Of a DNA stretch of 64,000 nt, positions 43,594-53,544 are shown piece after piece. Under the pieces are notes generated by a model. That model was not told the origin of the DNA. It ran no database searches and worked only from the letters and a program-made list of their open reading frames with translations. Location of the stretch: NCBI RefSeq assembly GCF_002844195.1, contig NZ_PEND01000002.1, positions 666,648 to 730,647 on the forward strand, in the 5' to 3' direction. The stretch's first letter is position 1. Every line of letters begins with the position of its first letter. A program made the position numbers and the translations under genes. This stretch comes from Halegenticoccus soli (lineage in GTDB: Archaea; Halobacteriota; Halobacteria; Halobacteriales; Haloferacaceae).

Positions 43594-45579
43594 CTACGCC
43601 AGGAAGAAGATCAGCACGCTCACCGCCATCGCGGCGATGATGACCGCGGCGGCGAGCGCGCCGCCCATCGAGATGGCGACGTTCGCGTGACTGGCGAGGG
43701 TCTCCGTCCGGTCGTTGCCGAAGACGGTGACCTCCGCCCGCTCGACGGCCATGCCGGCGCTCACGGGTTCGAGGTCCGCGCGCGCCTCGCGCACGAGCCG
43801 GGAGACGAGCGCGAGAAGCTCCCCCTGGTCGATGGCGGCTCCGACCTGGTTCTCGGCCTTCACGGTGTTGACGATGTGCGTGTCGGTCGTCATGACCTCC
43901 GCGGCGTCGACCGTCGCGGGGGCGGGAGCCCCGCCGGCCCCGTCGGCCGCGAGGGGCGCGCGCTCCGCCTCGCGCTCCCCGCCCTCGCCGTCGCACAGCG
44001 ATTCGACGATGCGGTCCCGCAGCCCCGGTTCCATGTTGTTCCCGTCGATGAGGACGTAGGCAGTCGTCTGCCCCGCGACCTCGGTCACGGCGACGCGGAC
44101 GCCGAGCGGGCCGATGCCCTCCGTCGGCGTCCACGCCGTCCGATCCCACGCGACGCCGAGTCGCACCGCCCCGCCCTCGGCGTCGCGGATCGCCTCGCCG
44201 GCCAGCCCGGCCGCCCGGATCATGTCGAACGAGCGCTGGCTGCCCGGGGTGACGTGCCCGAGGTCGGGGCCGTCGAGGCCGTCGTTGCAGTTGTGCGCGT
44301 CGGCCAGGAGCACGTCGTCGAGCCCCTTCGTGCGCGCCTCGGTCGCCGCCGTGAGGCCGACGGCGTACTCGACGTCGTCGGCGCACCCGGGCGCGAAGGT
44401 GGAGACGAGGAGCGCGTCGTCGCCGAACCCCTGCCCGAGCATCGACGCCTCGCCGGCCGTCACCTGGACGCTCCGCGTCCCCTCCGTCGCGTACTCGATG
44501 CGCTCGTGCGCCTCGTCGACCGCGTCGAGGACGGTGTCGACCTCCCGCTCGGTGACGAGGTTGAAGTCGTGGCCCGCGGTCGCGTGCGGCGGGAACGCGA
44601 GGCCGTCGGACCGCCTGGCGACCCGCTCGGGGAAGTTCCCGCCGCCGATCTCGCCCATCGGGCCGGGGTGGATCATCGGCAGGACGAACCGCGCCTTCTC
44701 GGTTCCGTCCCCCCGGCGGAACGCGAGCACCGTGACGGGGACGACCGCCCGCTGGCCGAGCTGCTCGAAGAAGTCCTCCAGCTCGCGCGAGCCCTCGGCG
44801 ATGTGGCCGATGAACCCGCGGAGGAAGTCGAGCCCCGAGACCCCGAGACTGTTCCGCCACGGCCGGTCGATGACGGTGAGGAAGACGTAGACGGCCCCCG
44901 CGTACACGAGACAGGTGACCGCGAGGAGGAGGAAGTGGTCCGGGCTAATCGCCGACAGCACGGGCGGGGCGTGGTCCGCCCGCGAGAGGTACCGCAGGAG
45001 GTACGCGTCGAAGATGTCGCCGCCGACCTCCACGTAGCGGATGGTGCCGCTGTAGACGAAGAGCAGCACGGCGGACGCGACGGTCTGGAGGCTCGCCGGC
45101 ACGCTCGCCACCAGCAGCGACGAGCGCGAGACCGCCATGACGACGAGGAGCCGGAGCGCGAAGATGGACGCGAGCGCGACGACGAGCGCGTCGAAGACGA
45201 ACCGCTGGCCGAGCCACGGGACGAGCACGGCGAGGATGGCCGCGAGGGTGACGACGGCGACGACGACGACCTCGCAGGTGAGCGCGAGCAGCGACGACCG
45301 GTTCCGGGTGAGCTTTCCGCCGACCAGCCGGTCGACGCCGGCGGTGCCGAAGCTGGCGATGATCGTCGGGATGCCGATGAAGAAGATCCCCTCCCAGGCG
45401 TCCTTGCCGAGGAAGAACACCCCCTCCCACACCCACGTCCGCCGGGAGATGCCGAACCCGAACGCGGCGACGCCGGCCATCGCGGCGACGACGAGCGCGA
45501 ACGCGAGACTAGAATACCAGTTGGGCGCTCGAAAAATAAAGCGCGACAGCCCCGCGAGATTGCTTTGAGTGGCGGTCAT
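43594..45579 (-). CDS. DUF2070 family membrane protein
   Basis: 661 residues. About seven membrane helices (25-250) are followed by a large soluble domain (about 260-630) with conserved His/Asp-rich segments. Examples are LPMIHPGPMGEIGGGNFPER, ADAHNCNDGLD and DTHIVNTV. A final helix closes the chain. DUF2070 is an archaeal family without an assigned function; the HPGP and DAHN motifs suggest a metal- or phosphate-handling site. The gene is convergent with the symporter. Confidence 0.88.
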   Translation of the reverse strand: MTATQSNLAGLSRFIFRAPNWYSSLAFALVVAAMAGVAAFGFGISRRTWVWEGVFFLGKDAWEGIFFIGIPTIIASFGTAGVDRLVGGKLTRNRSSLLALTCEVVVVAVVTLAAILAVLVPWLGQRFVFDALVVALASIFALRLLVVMAVSRSSLLVASVPASLQTVASAVLLFVYSGTIRYVEVGGDIFDAYLLRYLSRADHAPPVLSAISPDHFLLLAVTCLVYAGAVYVFLTVIDRPWRNSLGVSGLDFLRGFIGHIAEGSRELEDFFEQLGQRAVVPVTVLAFRRGDGTEKARFVLPMIHPGPMGEIGGGNFPERVARRSDGLAFPPHATAGHDFNLVTEREVDTVLDAVDEAHERIEYATEGTRSVQVTAGEASMLGQGFGDDALLVSTFAPGCADDVEYAVGLTAATEARTKGLDDVLLADAHNCNDGLDGPDLGHVTPGSQRSFDMIRAAGLAGEAIRDAEGGAVRLGVAWDRTAWTPTEGIGPLGVRVAVTEVAGQTTAYVLIDGNNMEPGLRDRIVESLCDGEGGEREAERAPLAADGAGGAPAPATVDAAEVMTTDTHIVNTVKAENQVGAAIDQGELLALVSRLVREARADLEPVSAGMAVERAEVTVFGNDRTETLASHANVAISMGGALAAAVIIAAMAVSVLIFFLA

Positions 45580-45724
45580 CGGTCGGTGTTTGTCCGGGTC
45601 TGTCGTAAAACCCAGCGTCTCGTGAAAGTCCGCAGTCCGGACGGGTCCGGCTGACGATCCGGCTTCGCGTTCGAAACGCGGCGTCCGTGGCCTCGGTCGT
45701 ACGTACGGGGCGGGGCCTCTTAAG

Positions 45725-46276
45725 CTACGACCGGCAGATCGCGAGGAAGTTCTCGAAGACCTCCTGTCCCCGCTCGGTGTGGGCGACCTCCGGGTGCCAC
45801 TGGACGCCGTAGAGGTCGCGCTCGGCGTCGCTCATGGCCTCGATGCCGCACACGTCGCTCGTGGCAGTGTGGGAGAAACCCTCGGGGAGCGCTTTCACCT
45901 CGTCCGCGTGGCTGGCCCAGACGCGGGTTTCGGGGGCCAGAGAGCCGACCAGCGGGTCGTCCTCGTCGACGATCTCGACGGTCACGTCCGCGTAGCCGCC
46001 GTACTCGCCCCCGCCGACGCGGCCGCCGAGTTCGTGCGCGATGACCTGCATGCCGAGACAGATGCCGAGCACCGGCACGTCGAGGTCCAGGTAGTCGGCA
46101 CAGCGGCCGGCGCGCTCGATGTCCGGCCCGCCCGAGAGGACGAGCCCGTCGGCGTCGATCTCCTCCGGGGGCGTCGCGTTGTCGACGATCGCGGCGTCGA
46201 CGCCCGCGTCCCGGAGGGCGCGCCCCTCCAGGTGGGTGAACTGCCCGTGGTTGTCGATGACGGCGATCCGTGTCAT
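45725..46276 (-). CDS. guaAA: GMP synthase glutaminase subunit A
   Basis: The 183-residue class I glutamine amidotransferase supplies ammonia to the separate archaeal GuaAB ATP-pyrophosphatase subunit for XMP to GMP conversion. The catalytic triad is Cys73 (GICLGMQ), His161 and Glu163 (WHPEVAH). The N-terminus IAVIDNHGQFTHLEGRAL is typical. The ATG at 46274-46276 was chosen over one 11 codons upstream, because the conserved strand begins there. Confidence 0.94.
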   Translation of the reverse strand: MTRIAVIDNHGQFTHLEGRALRDAGVDAAIVDNATPPEEIDADGLVLSGGPDIERAGRCADYLDLDVPVLGICLGMQVIAHELGGRVGGGEYGGYADVTVEIVDEDDPLVGSLAPETRVWASHADEVKALPEGFSHTATSDVCGIEAMSDAERDLYGVQWHPEVAHTERGQEVFENFLAICRS

Positions 46277-46372
46277 GGGCGGTGTTGCACGCCCGGGCTC
46301 AAAAGGCAATCGAAATCCGGGAGAGATGTGCGCGTTCGTGCATTCTCGTCGGGGGACGGGGGATCGTCCGGT

Positions 46373-46813
46373 TCACGGGAGGTCGGCGGGATCGAACCGC
46401 GCGTTCGTCCCCCGCCACTCGCGCCGATCGTTCTCCGCGCGCGTGTCGAGGTACACCTCCACGCCGTTGCCGTCCGGGTCGTCGAAGTACAGGGCCTTGC
46501 TGATCCCGTGATCCACGGGGGAGACCGCGACGCCGCGCTCGCGGAGGCGGTCGTGCGTCGCGGCCAGCGCCTCGGGCGTTTCGACCTCCCAGGCCGTGTG
46601 GTAGAGGCCGACGCCCTCGCCGGGGCCGGGGGCGCTCTCTCCGAGCGCCTGGAGCGCGAGGTCGTGGTGGCGCTCGCCGAACGAGAGGAACGCGAAGTTC
46701 ACGTACCGCTCGGTAACGGCGAGGCCGAGCAGGTCTGCGTAAAAGTCGATCGCGCGGTCGAGGTCTCTGACCTTGAGGTGGACGTGACCGAGGCGCGCGG
46801 CGGTGGCCGTCAT
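46373..46813 (-). CDS. VOC family protein (extradiol dioxygenase/glyoxalase-like)
   Basis: 146 residues with two VOC modules: LGHVHLKVRDLDRAIDFYAD, then VGLYHTAWEVETPEAL and KALYFDDPDGNGVEVYLD. Candidate metal ligands are the first-module His (HVHL), the second-module His and the final Glu of GVEVYLD, so the metal site looks intact. It resembles CatE-type proteins; the substrate is unknown. It is divergent from nothing obvious and is probably monocistronic. Confidence 0.8.
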   Translation of the reverse strand: MTATAARLGHVHLKVRDLDRAIDFYADLLGLAVTERYVNFAFLSFGERHHDLALQALGESAPGPGEGVGLYHTAWEVETPEALAATHDRLRERGVAVSPVDHGISKALYFDDPDGNGVEVYLDTRAENDRREWRGTNARFDPADLP

Positions 46814-46858
46814 CGGGGGCAGTACGTCCGGGTGGCACGTCAGCCCGTCGGTCGCGGC

Positions 46859-46987
46859 TCAGGCGGACGCGCGTCCGCCCCGAAGCCCCCTGACGAGCTT
46901 CCGGAGCAGTTTGAGCGACCGGACGACGCTGCGGACGTCGTCGAGGACGCGCACGAGCCGGATCAGGCGGCGGAGTATCGAAGCCAT
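46859..46987 (-). CDS. Small highly basic protein (42 aa)
   Basis: The frame from ATG 46985-46987 encodes 42 residues (MASILRRLIRLVRVLDDV, VVRSLKLLRKLVRGLRGG...). It is an amphipathic pattern of Leu/Val and Arg every three to four residues, very unlike the acidic haloarchaeal average. A TATA-like CTTATTG lies about 30 bases upstream. It could be a membrane-surface or nucleic-acid-binding microprotein. Coding status rests on start, promoter and amphipathic pattern only. Confidence 0.4.
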   Translation of the reverse strand: MASILRRLIRLVRVLDDVRSVVRSLKLLRKLVRGLRGGRASA

Positions 46988-47092
46988 ACGAGTGGATCGT
47001 TAGCACGGAGCAATAAGGTTGTGGCCCGGTCGACTGCGGTCCGAGCGGCGTTCGGTCGTCCCGGCGGCGTCCACCCGCTCGCGGTCTCGGTC

Positions 47093-47620
47093 TCACTCGC
47101 GGTCGCGGTCGTTCGCGTACCGCTCCGCGGCCGACGCGAACCCGAACTCGGCCATCTCCCTGCCGCGCCGCTCCTCGCGCGCCGCGGTCGCCTCGGGGTC
47201 GGGGCTCGCGTCGTCGGTGATCCGCGCGAACGAGTTGTGGATCTTGGCGTGACACCACCGGCAGAGCGCGACGGTGATCTCGTGGCTCGTCCCGCCGCCG
47301 TCGGCGTAGGAGAGGTGGTGTTCCTCCAGCAGCGGTCGGGCGTTCTCGTGGGCCATCCGCACCTCCTCCAGTCCGCAGCGGACGCACTCGCGACCGTCCG
47401 TCGTCGAGCGGTAGTGCGGGCAGTCGCGCCACTCGCAGTCATCCTCGCCGACCGGGCACGCGTAGTCGTCCGCCGCCCGCTCGGCGGCGAACTCGGGGTC
47501 GTGGCCGGCGTACCCGAGCGCGTACCGACACCGACCGTCGCCGGTGAGGTGGTCGCACCGGCCGGCGAACTCGTACGGGTCGTCCGCGCCGACGGGCGTT
47601 CCCGCGGGCGTCTTCTCCAT
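47093..47620 (-). CDS. HNH endonuclease-domain protein with Cys-rich N-terminus
   Basis: 175 residues. The N-terminal part (about 15-80) contains spaced cysteines (GRCDHLTGDGRCRYALG, YACPVGEDDCEWRDCPHY), likely a zinc module. The HNH part (about 85-145) shows ECVRCG, EEHHLSY and LCRWCHAKIHN, with the expected His and paired CxxC. Chromosomal single HNH proteins in haloarchaea have no defined role. The ATG at 47618-47620 directly precedes the conserved region; the 49 upstream codons are not protein-like. Confidence 0.8.
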   Translation of the reverse strand: MEKTPAGTPVGADDPYEFAGRCDHLTGDGRCRYALGYAGHDPEFAAERAADDYACPVGEDDCEWRDCPHYRSTTDGRECVRCGLEEVRMAHENARPLLEEHHLSYADGGGTSHEITVALCRWCHAKIHNSFARITDDASPDPEATAAREERRGREMAEFGFASAAERYANDRDRE

Positions 47621-47688
47621 GCCGCCACTTGTCCGTCGACGGATTTGAATCCTCACTTCTTTTTGTGTTCCCCGCCCGTCGGGCTGCT

Positions 47689-48051
47689 GTGCGTCTCGTA
47701 CACCGACACGGAGGGAGGGAACGCGTCCTGGCGACGCGCGTGGAGACGGCGGATTCGGTTCTCGCAAAGGCCCGGGGGCTGATGTTCCGTCGATCGGTCC
47801 TCGACGACTACGCGCTCGTCTTCCGCTTCGACGCGCCGACGACCCGGAGCCTCCACATGGTTTTCGTCCCGTTTTCGATCGACGCGCTCTGGCTCATCGA
47901 GGGCGAGGTCACCCGGAAGCGACGACTCCGGGCGTGGACGGGCCTCGGCTGGGGGACCGCCGACGCGATCGTCGAACTCCCCGCCGGCGCGGCGGACGGG
48001 GTGGAGGAAGGGGACGTCGTCCGGCTCGAAGGCGCGCGCGAGTCCGGGTGA
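47689..48051 (+). CDS. DUF192 family protein
   Basis: About 120 residues of the DUF192 family: ETADSVLAKARGLMFRRSV, FRFDAPTTRSLHMVFVPFSI, DALWLIEGEV and VELPAGAADGV. Function of the fold is not established. Several GTG codons are possible; GTG 47689 (VRLVHRHGGRERVLATRV) matches where family members start, whereas 47629 would overlap the HNH gene promoter. It is divergent from the HNH gene. Confidence 0.8.
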   Translation: MRLVHRHGGRERVLATRVETADSVLAKARGLMFRRSVLDDYALVFRFDAPTTRSLHMVFVPFSIDALWLIEGEVTRKRRLRAWTGLGWGTADAIVELPAGAADGVEEGDVVRLEGARESG

Positions 48052-48135
48052 GCGCGTCGCGCCCCGGTCCGGACCGGGAATCCGACGGGGCGCGACGCCC
48101 GCCGGGAGGTCCGCGGGTAGCCCGCCGCCGACGGA

Positions 48136-48975
48136 TCAGGCTCCCGAAGCCCCATCGTCCGTCGCGTCGCCGATCTCCTTCAGCTGTTCGGCGTCGGTGA
48201 AGACGTACGTGCCGATCAGGAGGCTGCTGGTCACGCTCGTCAGTCCCCCCGCGCCGAAGATCATCGCCATGATGACGAACTGGTAGAGCGCGGCGTAGAT
48301 CGGGTTCTCGCCGGAGAGGATCATCCCCGCCATGATGCCCGGGATCCACACCCACCCGAGGCTCTTGAGCGAGTCGACGATTGGGATGAGCGAGGCCCTG
48401 ACGCCCGTCCGAACGTGCTCTGCGATCACCGCCGACGGGGGCGCGCCGAGGGCGAGCCCGGCCTCGATCTCCGCCCGGTTCGACCGGAGCTCCCCCCTGA
48501 AGCGATCGAGCGCGAGCGAGTTGATCTGCATCGAGTTGGCGATGATCATACTCCCGACCGGCACGAGGTTCCTGACGGTCGGCTCGATCGCCCCCGCGAT
48601 CGTCATCACGACGATGACGAGGCCGGCCCCGAAGGCGATCGCCGCGAACGAGACGCGGACGACGCCGGGCAGCCCCTCCCCCCGGTTCTTCGAGATCCAG
48701 GTCGCGCCGCCGATCATGAGGAGGAGGATCGCGCCGCTCCAGACGAAGTCGACCGTGAGCAGGACGCCGACGATCGACCCCATGGCGACGATCTGCACCA
48801 ACCCCCTCGTCAGCGCGACGCCCAGCTCCCGTTCGAGGTCGAGTCCGCGGAGGCGGGAGACTCCGACCACGAGGGCCGCGAGTACGGTCGCCGTGGCGAC
48901 CTGGGAGACGCCCTTGGCGAGCACCGGGTCGCGGAACTGGTCCGCGAACTCGGCCGCCTGGGCGACCGCGCTCAC
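48136..48975 (-). CDS. FetB/UPF0014-like ABC permease
   Basis: 279 residues with about seven membrane helices of the UPF0014 (FetB/YbbM) family. Typical features are GVALTRGLVQIVAMGSIVG, VPVGSMIIANSMQINSLALDR, ALGAPPSAVIAEHVRTGVRA and WIPGIMAGMILSGENPIYAALYQ in pieces. In E. coli FetAB is linked to iron export and oxidative stress resistance. The GTG start at 48973-48975 overlaps the ATPase stop (GTGA). The C-terminus is acidic. Confidence 0.88.
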   Translation of the reverse strand: MSAVAQAAEFADQFRDPVLAKGVSQVATATVLAALVVGVSRLRGLDLERELGVALTRGLVQIVAMGSIVGVLLTVDFVWSGAILLLMIGGATWISKNRGEGLPGVVRVSFAAIAFGAGLVIVVMTIAGAIEPTVRNLVPVGSMIIANSMQINSLALDRFRGELRSNRAEIEAGLALGAPPSAVIAEHVRTGVRASLIPIVDSLKSLGWVWIPGIMAGMILSGENPIYAALYQFVIMAMIFGAGGLTSVTSSLLIGTYVFTDAEQLKEIGDATDDGASGA

Positions 48976-49667
48976 GCGACCACCTCGCGTGCCGTCCCGA
49001 TCCGCTCGACTCGCCCGTCGCGCAGTCTCATCGCTCGCTCGCCCAGCCGCTCCGCCTGCCTCTCGTCGTGCGTCACCAGGACGACGGTGAGGGACAGATC
49101 GCGCAGGAGCGACTCGACGCGGGCTTCCGCCCGCGAGTCGAGGCTCGACGTCGGCTCGTCGAGCAGGAGCACTTCGGGACCGTTCACCAGCGTCCTGGCG
49201 AGCGCGACGCGCTGGGCCTCCCCGCCGGAGAGGTCGGCCGCGTCCCGCTCCGCGTACCCGTCGAGGCCGAGCCGCCGGAGCGTCGTCTCGACCCGGCGAT
49301 CGTCCACCGCTTCGCCCCGGAGTCCCGGGCCGCGGACGACGTTCTCGTAGACGGAGCCGTCGACGAGGGCCGGATCCTGCGGGACGAGCCCGACGCGCTT
49401 CCGGAGCTCGCGGGGCGGGTACTCGCGGTAGTCGACGCCGTCGAGGAGCACCGTTCCCTCGGTCGGCTCGTCGAGCCGGTTCAACAGCCTGAGGAAGGAC
49501 GACTTCCCCGACCCGGACGGGCCGACGACGACGAACACCTCGAACTCGCGGATTCGAACCGAGATCGAATCGACGATTCGCACCCCGTCGACGACGCGCG
49601 TGAGCTCTCGCGCCTCCAGTTTGATCGACGGGGATCGGGACTCCGCCTTCCGGTGTTCGGGGCTCAT
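48972..49667 (-). CDS. FetA-like ABC ATPase
   Basis: The 231-residue ATPase of the pair has Walker A GPSGSGKSS, Q-loop LVPQDP, signature LSGGEAQRVALAR, Walker B VLLLDEPTSSLD and an H-loop in VLVTHDERQA. It is followed by and coupled to the UPF0014 permease. The ATG at 49665-49667 is preferred; the frame is open 25 codons further upstream into the shared promoter region with leuA. Confidence 0.9.
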   Translation of the reverse strand: MSPEHRKAESRSPSIKLEARELTRVVDGVRIVDSISVRIREFEVFVVVGPSGSGKSSFLRLLNRLDEPTEGTVLLDGVDYREYPPRELRKRVGLVPQDPALVDGSVYENVVRGPGLRGEAVDDRRVETTLRRLGLDGYAERDAADLSGGEAQRVALARTLVNGPEVLLLDEPTSSLDSRAEARVESLLRDLSLTVVLVTHDERQAERLGERAMRLRDGRVERIGTAREVVA

Positions 49668-49761
49668 TCGCTCGGATCTTCGGGCGCTCGCACCGTAAGC
49701 GCACGGCATCAGATCGAGCCGGCCGGTTCGATCGGACACCAAGTTCTGTCGGAACCGCCTC

Positions 49762-49769
49762 CTTTATCC
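49762..49769 (+). promoter_or_regulatory. TATA-like element upstream of leuA
   Basis: CTTTATCC lies 27-34 bases before ATG 49796. That spacing would make 49796 the first codon of a leaderless transcript rather than the leuA start at 49854. Confidence 0.4.
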
Positions 49770-49795
49770 GCCGACCGACCCTGGTGTGAGACACC

Positions 49796-49853
49796 ATGTC
49801 GGATGACACCCCGACGTCGGAGGATAGAGTAAGTCGAGGCGACTCGGCTGGCC

Positions 49854-49876
<23 letters not shown>
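49796..49876 (+). CDS. Candidate leader ORF overlapping the leuA start
   Basis: ATG 49796 opens a 26-codon frame (MSDDTPTSEDRVSRGDSAG, then REILPRA) in a different frame from leuA, ending at TGA 49874-49876 just past the leuA GTG. It sits at the expected transcription start. It is not rich in Leu or Ile codons, so it is not a classical attenuator. It may couple translation to leuA, or be spurious. Confidence 0.3.
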
Positions 49877-51431
<1,555 letters not shown>

Positions 51432-51491
51432 GGGCGGCGATCCCGCGGAGCGGGCGGATCGACGAGCGAAAAATCGGAGCGCCGGGGTCGC

Positions 51492-52229
51492 TCAGAAGTT
51501 CGAGAGGTCGTAGTTCTTCGGGATCCCGCTCCTCACGTAGATCTCGTCGTCGTAGTCGCCGGCGACGTACTGGTCGCTCCCGTTCTGCTCGACGGCGAAG
51601 TGGACGTGCGGCCCGGTCGAGTTACCGGTGCTCCCCATCGTGCCGATCTGTTCGTGCCGACCGACGGTCTGGCCGCCGGAGACCCACACTTCCGAGAGAT
51701 GGCAGTAGAGGGTCTGATAGCCGTTCTCGTGATCGATCTTGACGTAGTTGCCGCAGCCGCCGGACTCGTAGCCGGTGTAGGCGACGGTGCCCGCGCGCGA
51801 CGCGAGGATCGGGGTGCCGGTGTCGTTGGCGATGTCGAGCGCGTAATGGTAGTAGCTGCCGCGGTCCTCGCCCCAGACCGAGGTGACGATGCCCGTCGCC
51901 GGGTACGCCATGTTCGCGTGCGCCGTCCAGTTCTCCGCGGACCAGCCCTCGAACCGGCCGTTGTCGCCGTCGCCGTTCCAGCGGAACTTCCACCAGCGGT
52001 ACCCGTCGCTGTCCACCGGCCCGTCGATCACGTACCCGCCGGTGTACTGTTCGACGGTCGCGATGACGCCGTACCCCGTCCCCGGTCCGGTCCGGGCGTT
52101 CAGGTCGTCCGTCGTGTACACCGGCAGCCCGTCGTAGTGGGCCGACGCGGTCCCCGACAGGGTCGCCGTTCCGCCGATCGCCGCGGCCGTCGCTCCCAGG
52201 AACTTCCGTCTGCTGAGGTTTTCTTTCAT
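51492..52229 (-). CDS. Tat-exported M23 (LytM-like) metallopeptidase with SH3-like domain
   Basis: 245 residues. A Tat signal (NLSRRKFLGATAAAIGG, residues 4-20, cleavage near ASA-HYD) is followed by a bacterial-SH3-like module (about 35-105, NARTGPGTGYGVIATV). The M23 domain is about 115-220. Ligands are intact: His128/Asp132 (HYALD), His177, and His208/His210 (HVH). M23 enzymes usually cut peptidoglycan cross-links, which haloarchaea lack. The target may be bacterial walls or an S-layer or other peptide. Upstream DNA is strikingly AT-rich. Confidence 0.88.
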   Translation of the reverse strand: MKENLSRRKFLGATAAAIGGTATLSGTASAHYDGLPVYTTDDLNARTGPGTGYGVIATVEQYTGGYVIDGPVDSDGYRWWKFRWNGDGDNGRFEGWSAENWTAHANMAYPATGIVTSVWGEDRGSYYHYALDIANDTGTPILASRAGTVAYTGYESGGCGNYVKIDHENGYQTLYCHLSEVWVSGGQTVGRHEQIGTMGSTGNSTGPHVHFAVEQNGSDQYVAGDYDDEIYVRSGIPKNYDLSNF

Positions 52230-52443
52230 CTTTGAACCTCAACCGCCGAATAATTTCATTTCAACATTAATTTTTCTTAAAATAAATTTCATAAAACGTG
52301 TCATTAGTGTCCGTGTGAGAAACGGTGACATCGGCAGCCCCGGCTGCGCGCGGCCGCTCGTGGCTGTGTGCGGACAGCGGCGGTCGACCCTCTCCGCTGA
52401 TCCTGACCCGTAGTTTGATGGGCCCCTACTGCGACCACGGCCC

Positions 52444-53397
52444 ATGGAGACGTGCCGCGCGCTGCTCGTCGACGCGTTCGCTTCGGAGCCGTTTTCCGGC
52501 AGGGCGGCCGGGGTGGTCCCCGACGCCGAGGGGCTCTCCGCGTCGCAGATGCGGGCCGTCGCCCGCGAGCTGGGCGCGGACGCGACCGCCTTTCTCCTCC
52601 CTTCGAGGTCCGCCGACCGCCGCGTCCGGTATTTCACCCCCGCGGGGGAGGTCGACCGCTGCTGCCACGCCGCCGTCGCCGCGCACGCGCACCTGCACGA
52701 GGAGAGGGGCATCGACGCCGGAACGCACTCGCTTGCGACGAACGCCGGCGATCTGGCGGTCGAGGTGACCCCGGAGGGCGTCGTCTGGGTGCCGCAACCG
52801 CGGCCGACCGTCGCCGCGATCGACCTCGATTACGACCGCGCCGCGGCGGCGCTCGGCGTCGATCCGGCGGCCCTCTCCGACGTGGCCGCGGAACTCCCCG
52901 CGGCCGTCGCCTCCGCCGGGCCGTCCTTCCTCGTCGTCCCCGTGAGCTTCCTCGAACCGCTCGGCGGCGCGGAGCCCGACGCGGACGCCGTCGCGGCGCT
53001 CGCGGACGAGCACGCCGTCGACGGGGTGTACGCGTTCACCTTCGACGCGCTCTCCGCGGAGTCGACGCTGCACGCGCGCGCGTTCGCGCCCGGTTTCGGC
53101 GTCCGCGAGGATCCGGCGACGGGTCCCGCGGCCGGGGCCTGCGGGGCGTACCTCCGGCGCGTCGGTGCGTTCGAGGGTGAGGCGGGCGGGGGCTCGGAAC
53201 GCCCGGTCGGGGACCGAGTCGACGCGCGGGGGATCCCGGCGGAGATGCGGTTCGAGCAGGGCCACTTCGTCGACCGACCGAGCGCGGTTCTGGTTCGCGT
53301 CGGCGAGACGGTCCGGGTCGGCGGCCGCGCCGTCGCGGCGTTCGACGGGTCCGTCGCGGTTCCCGCTGACGAGGACGACGGGATCATCGAGGCCTGA
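52444..53397 (+). CDS. PhzF family protein, catalytic Glu apparently replaced
   Basis: The 317-residue PhzF-fold protein has two similar halves: LVDAFASEPFSGRAAGVVP at the N-terminus, YFTPAGEVDRCCHAAVAAHAH, and AFAPGFGVREDPATGPAAGA near residue 220-240. In PhzF the catalytic Glu lies in a SETAF-type motif. Here the matching stretch is DATAF, so Glu is Ala, with an Asp one residue earlier. Isomerase activity is therefore doubtful. ATG 52444 starts the first strand. Role unknown. Confidence 0.82.
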   Translation: METCRALLVDAFASEPFSGRAAGVVPDAEGLSASQMRAVARELGADATAFLLPSRSADRRVRYFTPAGEVDRCCHAAVAAHAHLHEERGIDAGTHSLATNAGDLAVEVTPEGVVWVPQPRPTVAAIDLDYDRAAAALGVDPAALSDVAAELPAAVASAGPSFLVVPVSFLEPLGGAEPDADAVAALADEHAVDGVYAFTFDALSAESTLHARAFAPGFGVREDPATGPAAGACGAYLRRVGAFEGEAGGGSERPVGDRVDARGIPAEMRFEQGHFVDRPSAVLVRVGETVRVGGRAVAAFDGSVAVPADEDDGIIEA

Positions 53398-53462
53398 CCG
53401 CACAGGGGCGTCCGGTCGTATACGGCACCGGCCGACGAACGTCCGCCGAGCGCGACAATTCT

Positions 53463-53478
53463 TACTCGCCACCGAGTC
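53463..53478 (+). promoter_or_regulatory. TrmB-like site upstream of ppsA
   Basis: TACT-CGCCACC-GAGTC fits the haloarchaeal TrmB consensus TACT-N7/8-GAGTA with one mismatch at the last base. It lies 67-82 bases before the ppsA ATG, upstream of the probable TATA-like CTTTAG (about 53511-53517), a position suited to activation. Confidence 0.5.
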
Positions 53479-53544
53479 AGTATTTTTCACCGCCGCACCG
53501 GTCGCAAGCTTCTTTAGCGAGTTTGTCGACCCTCCGAATGCGCA

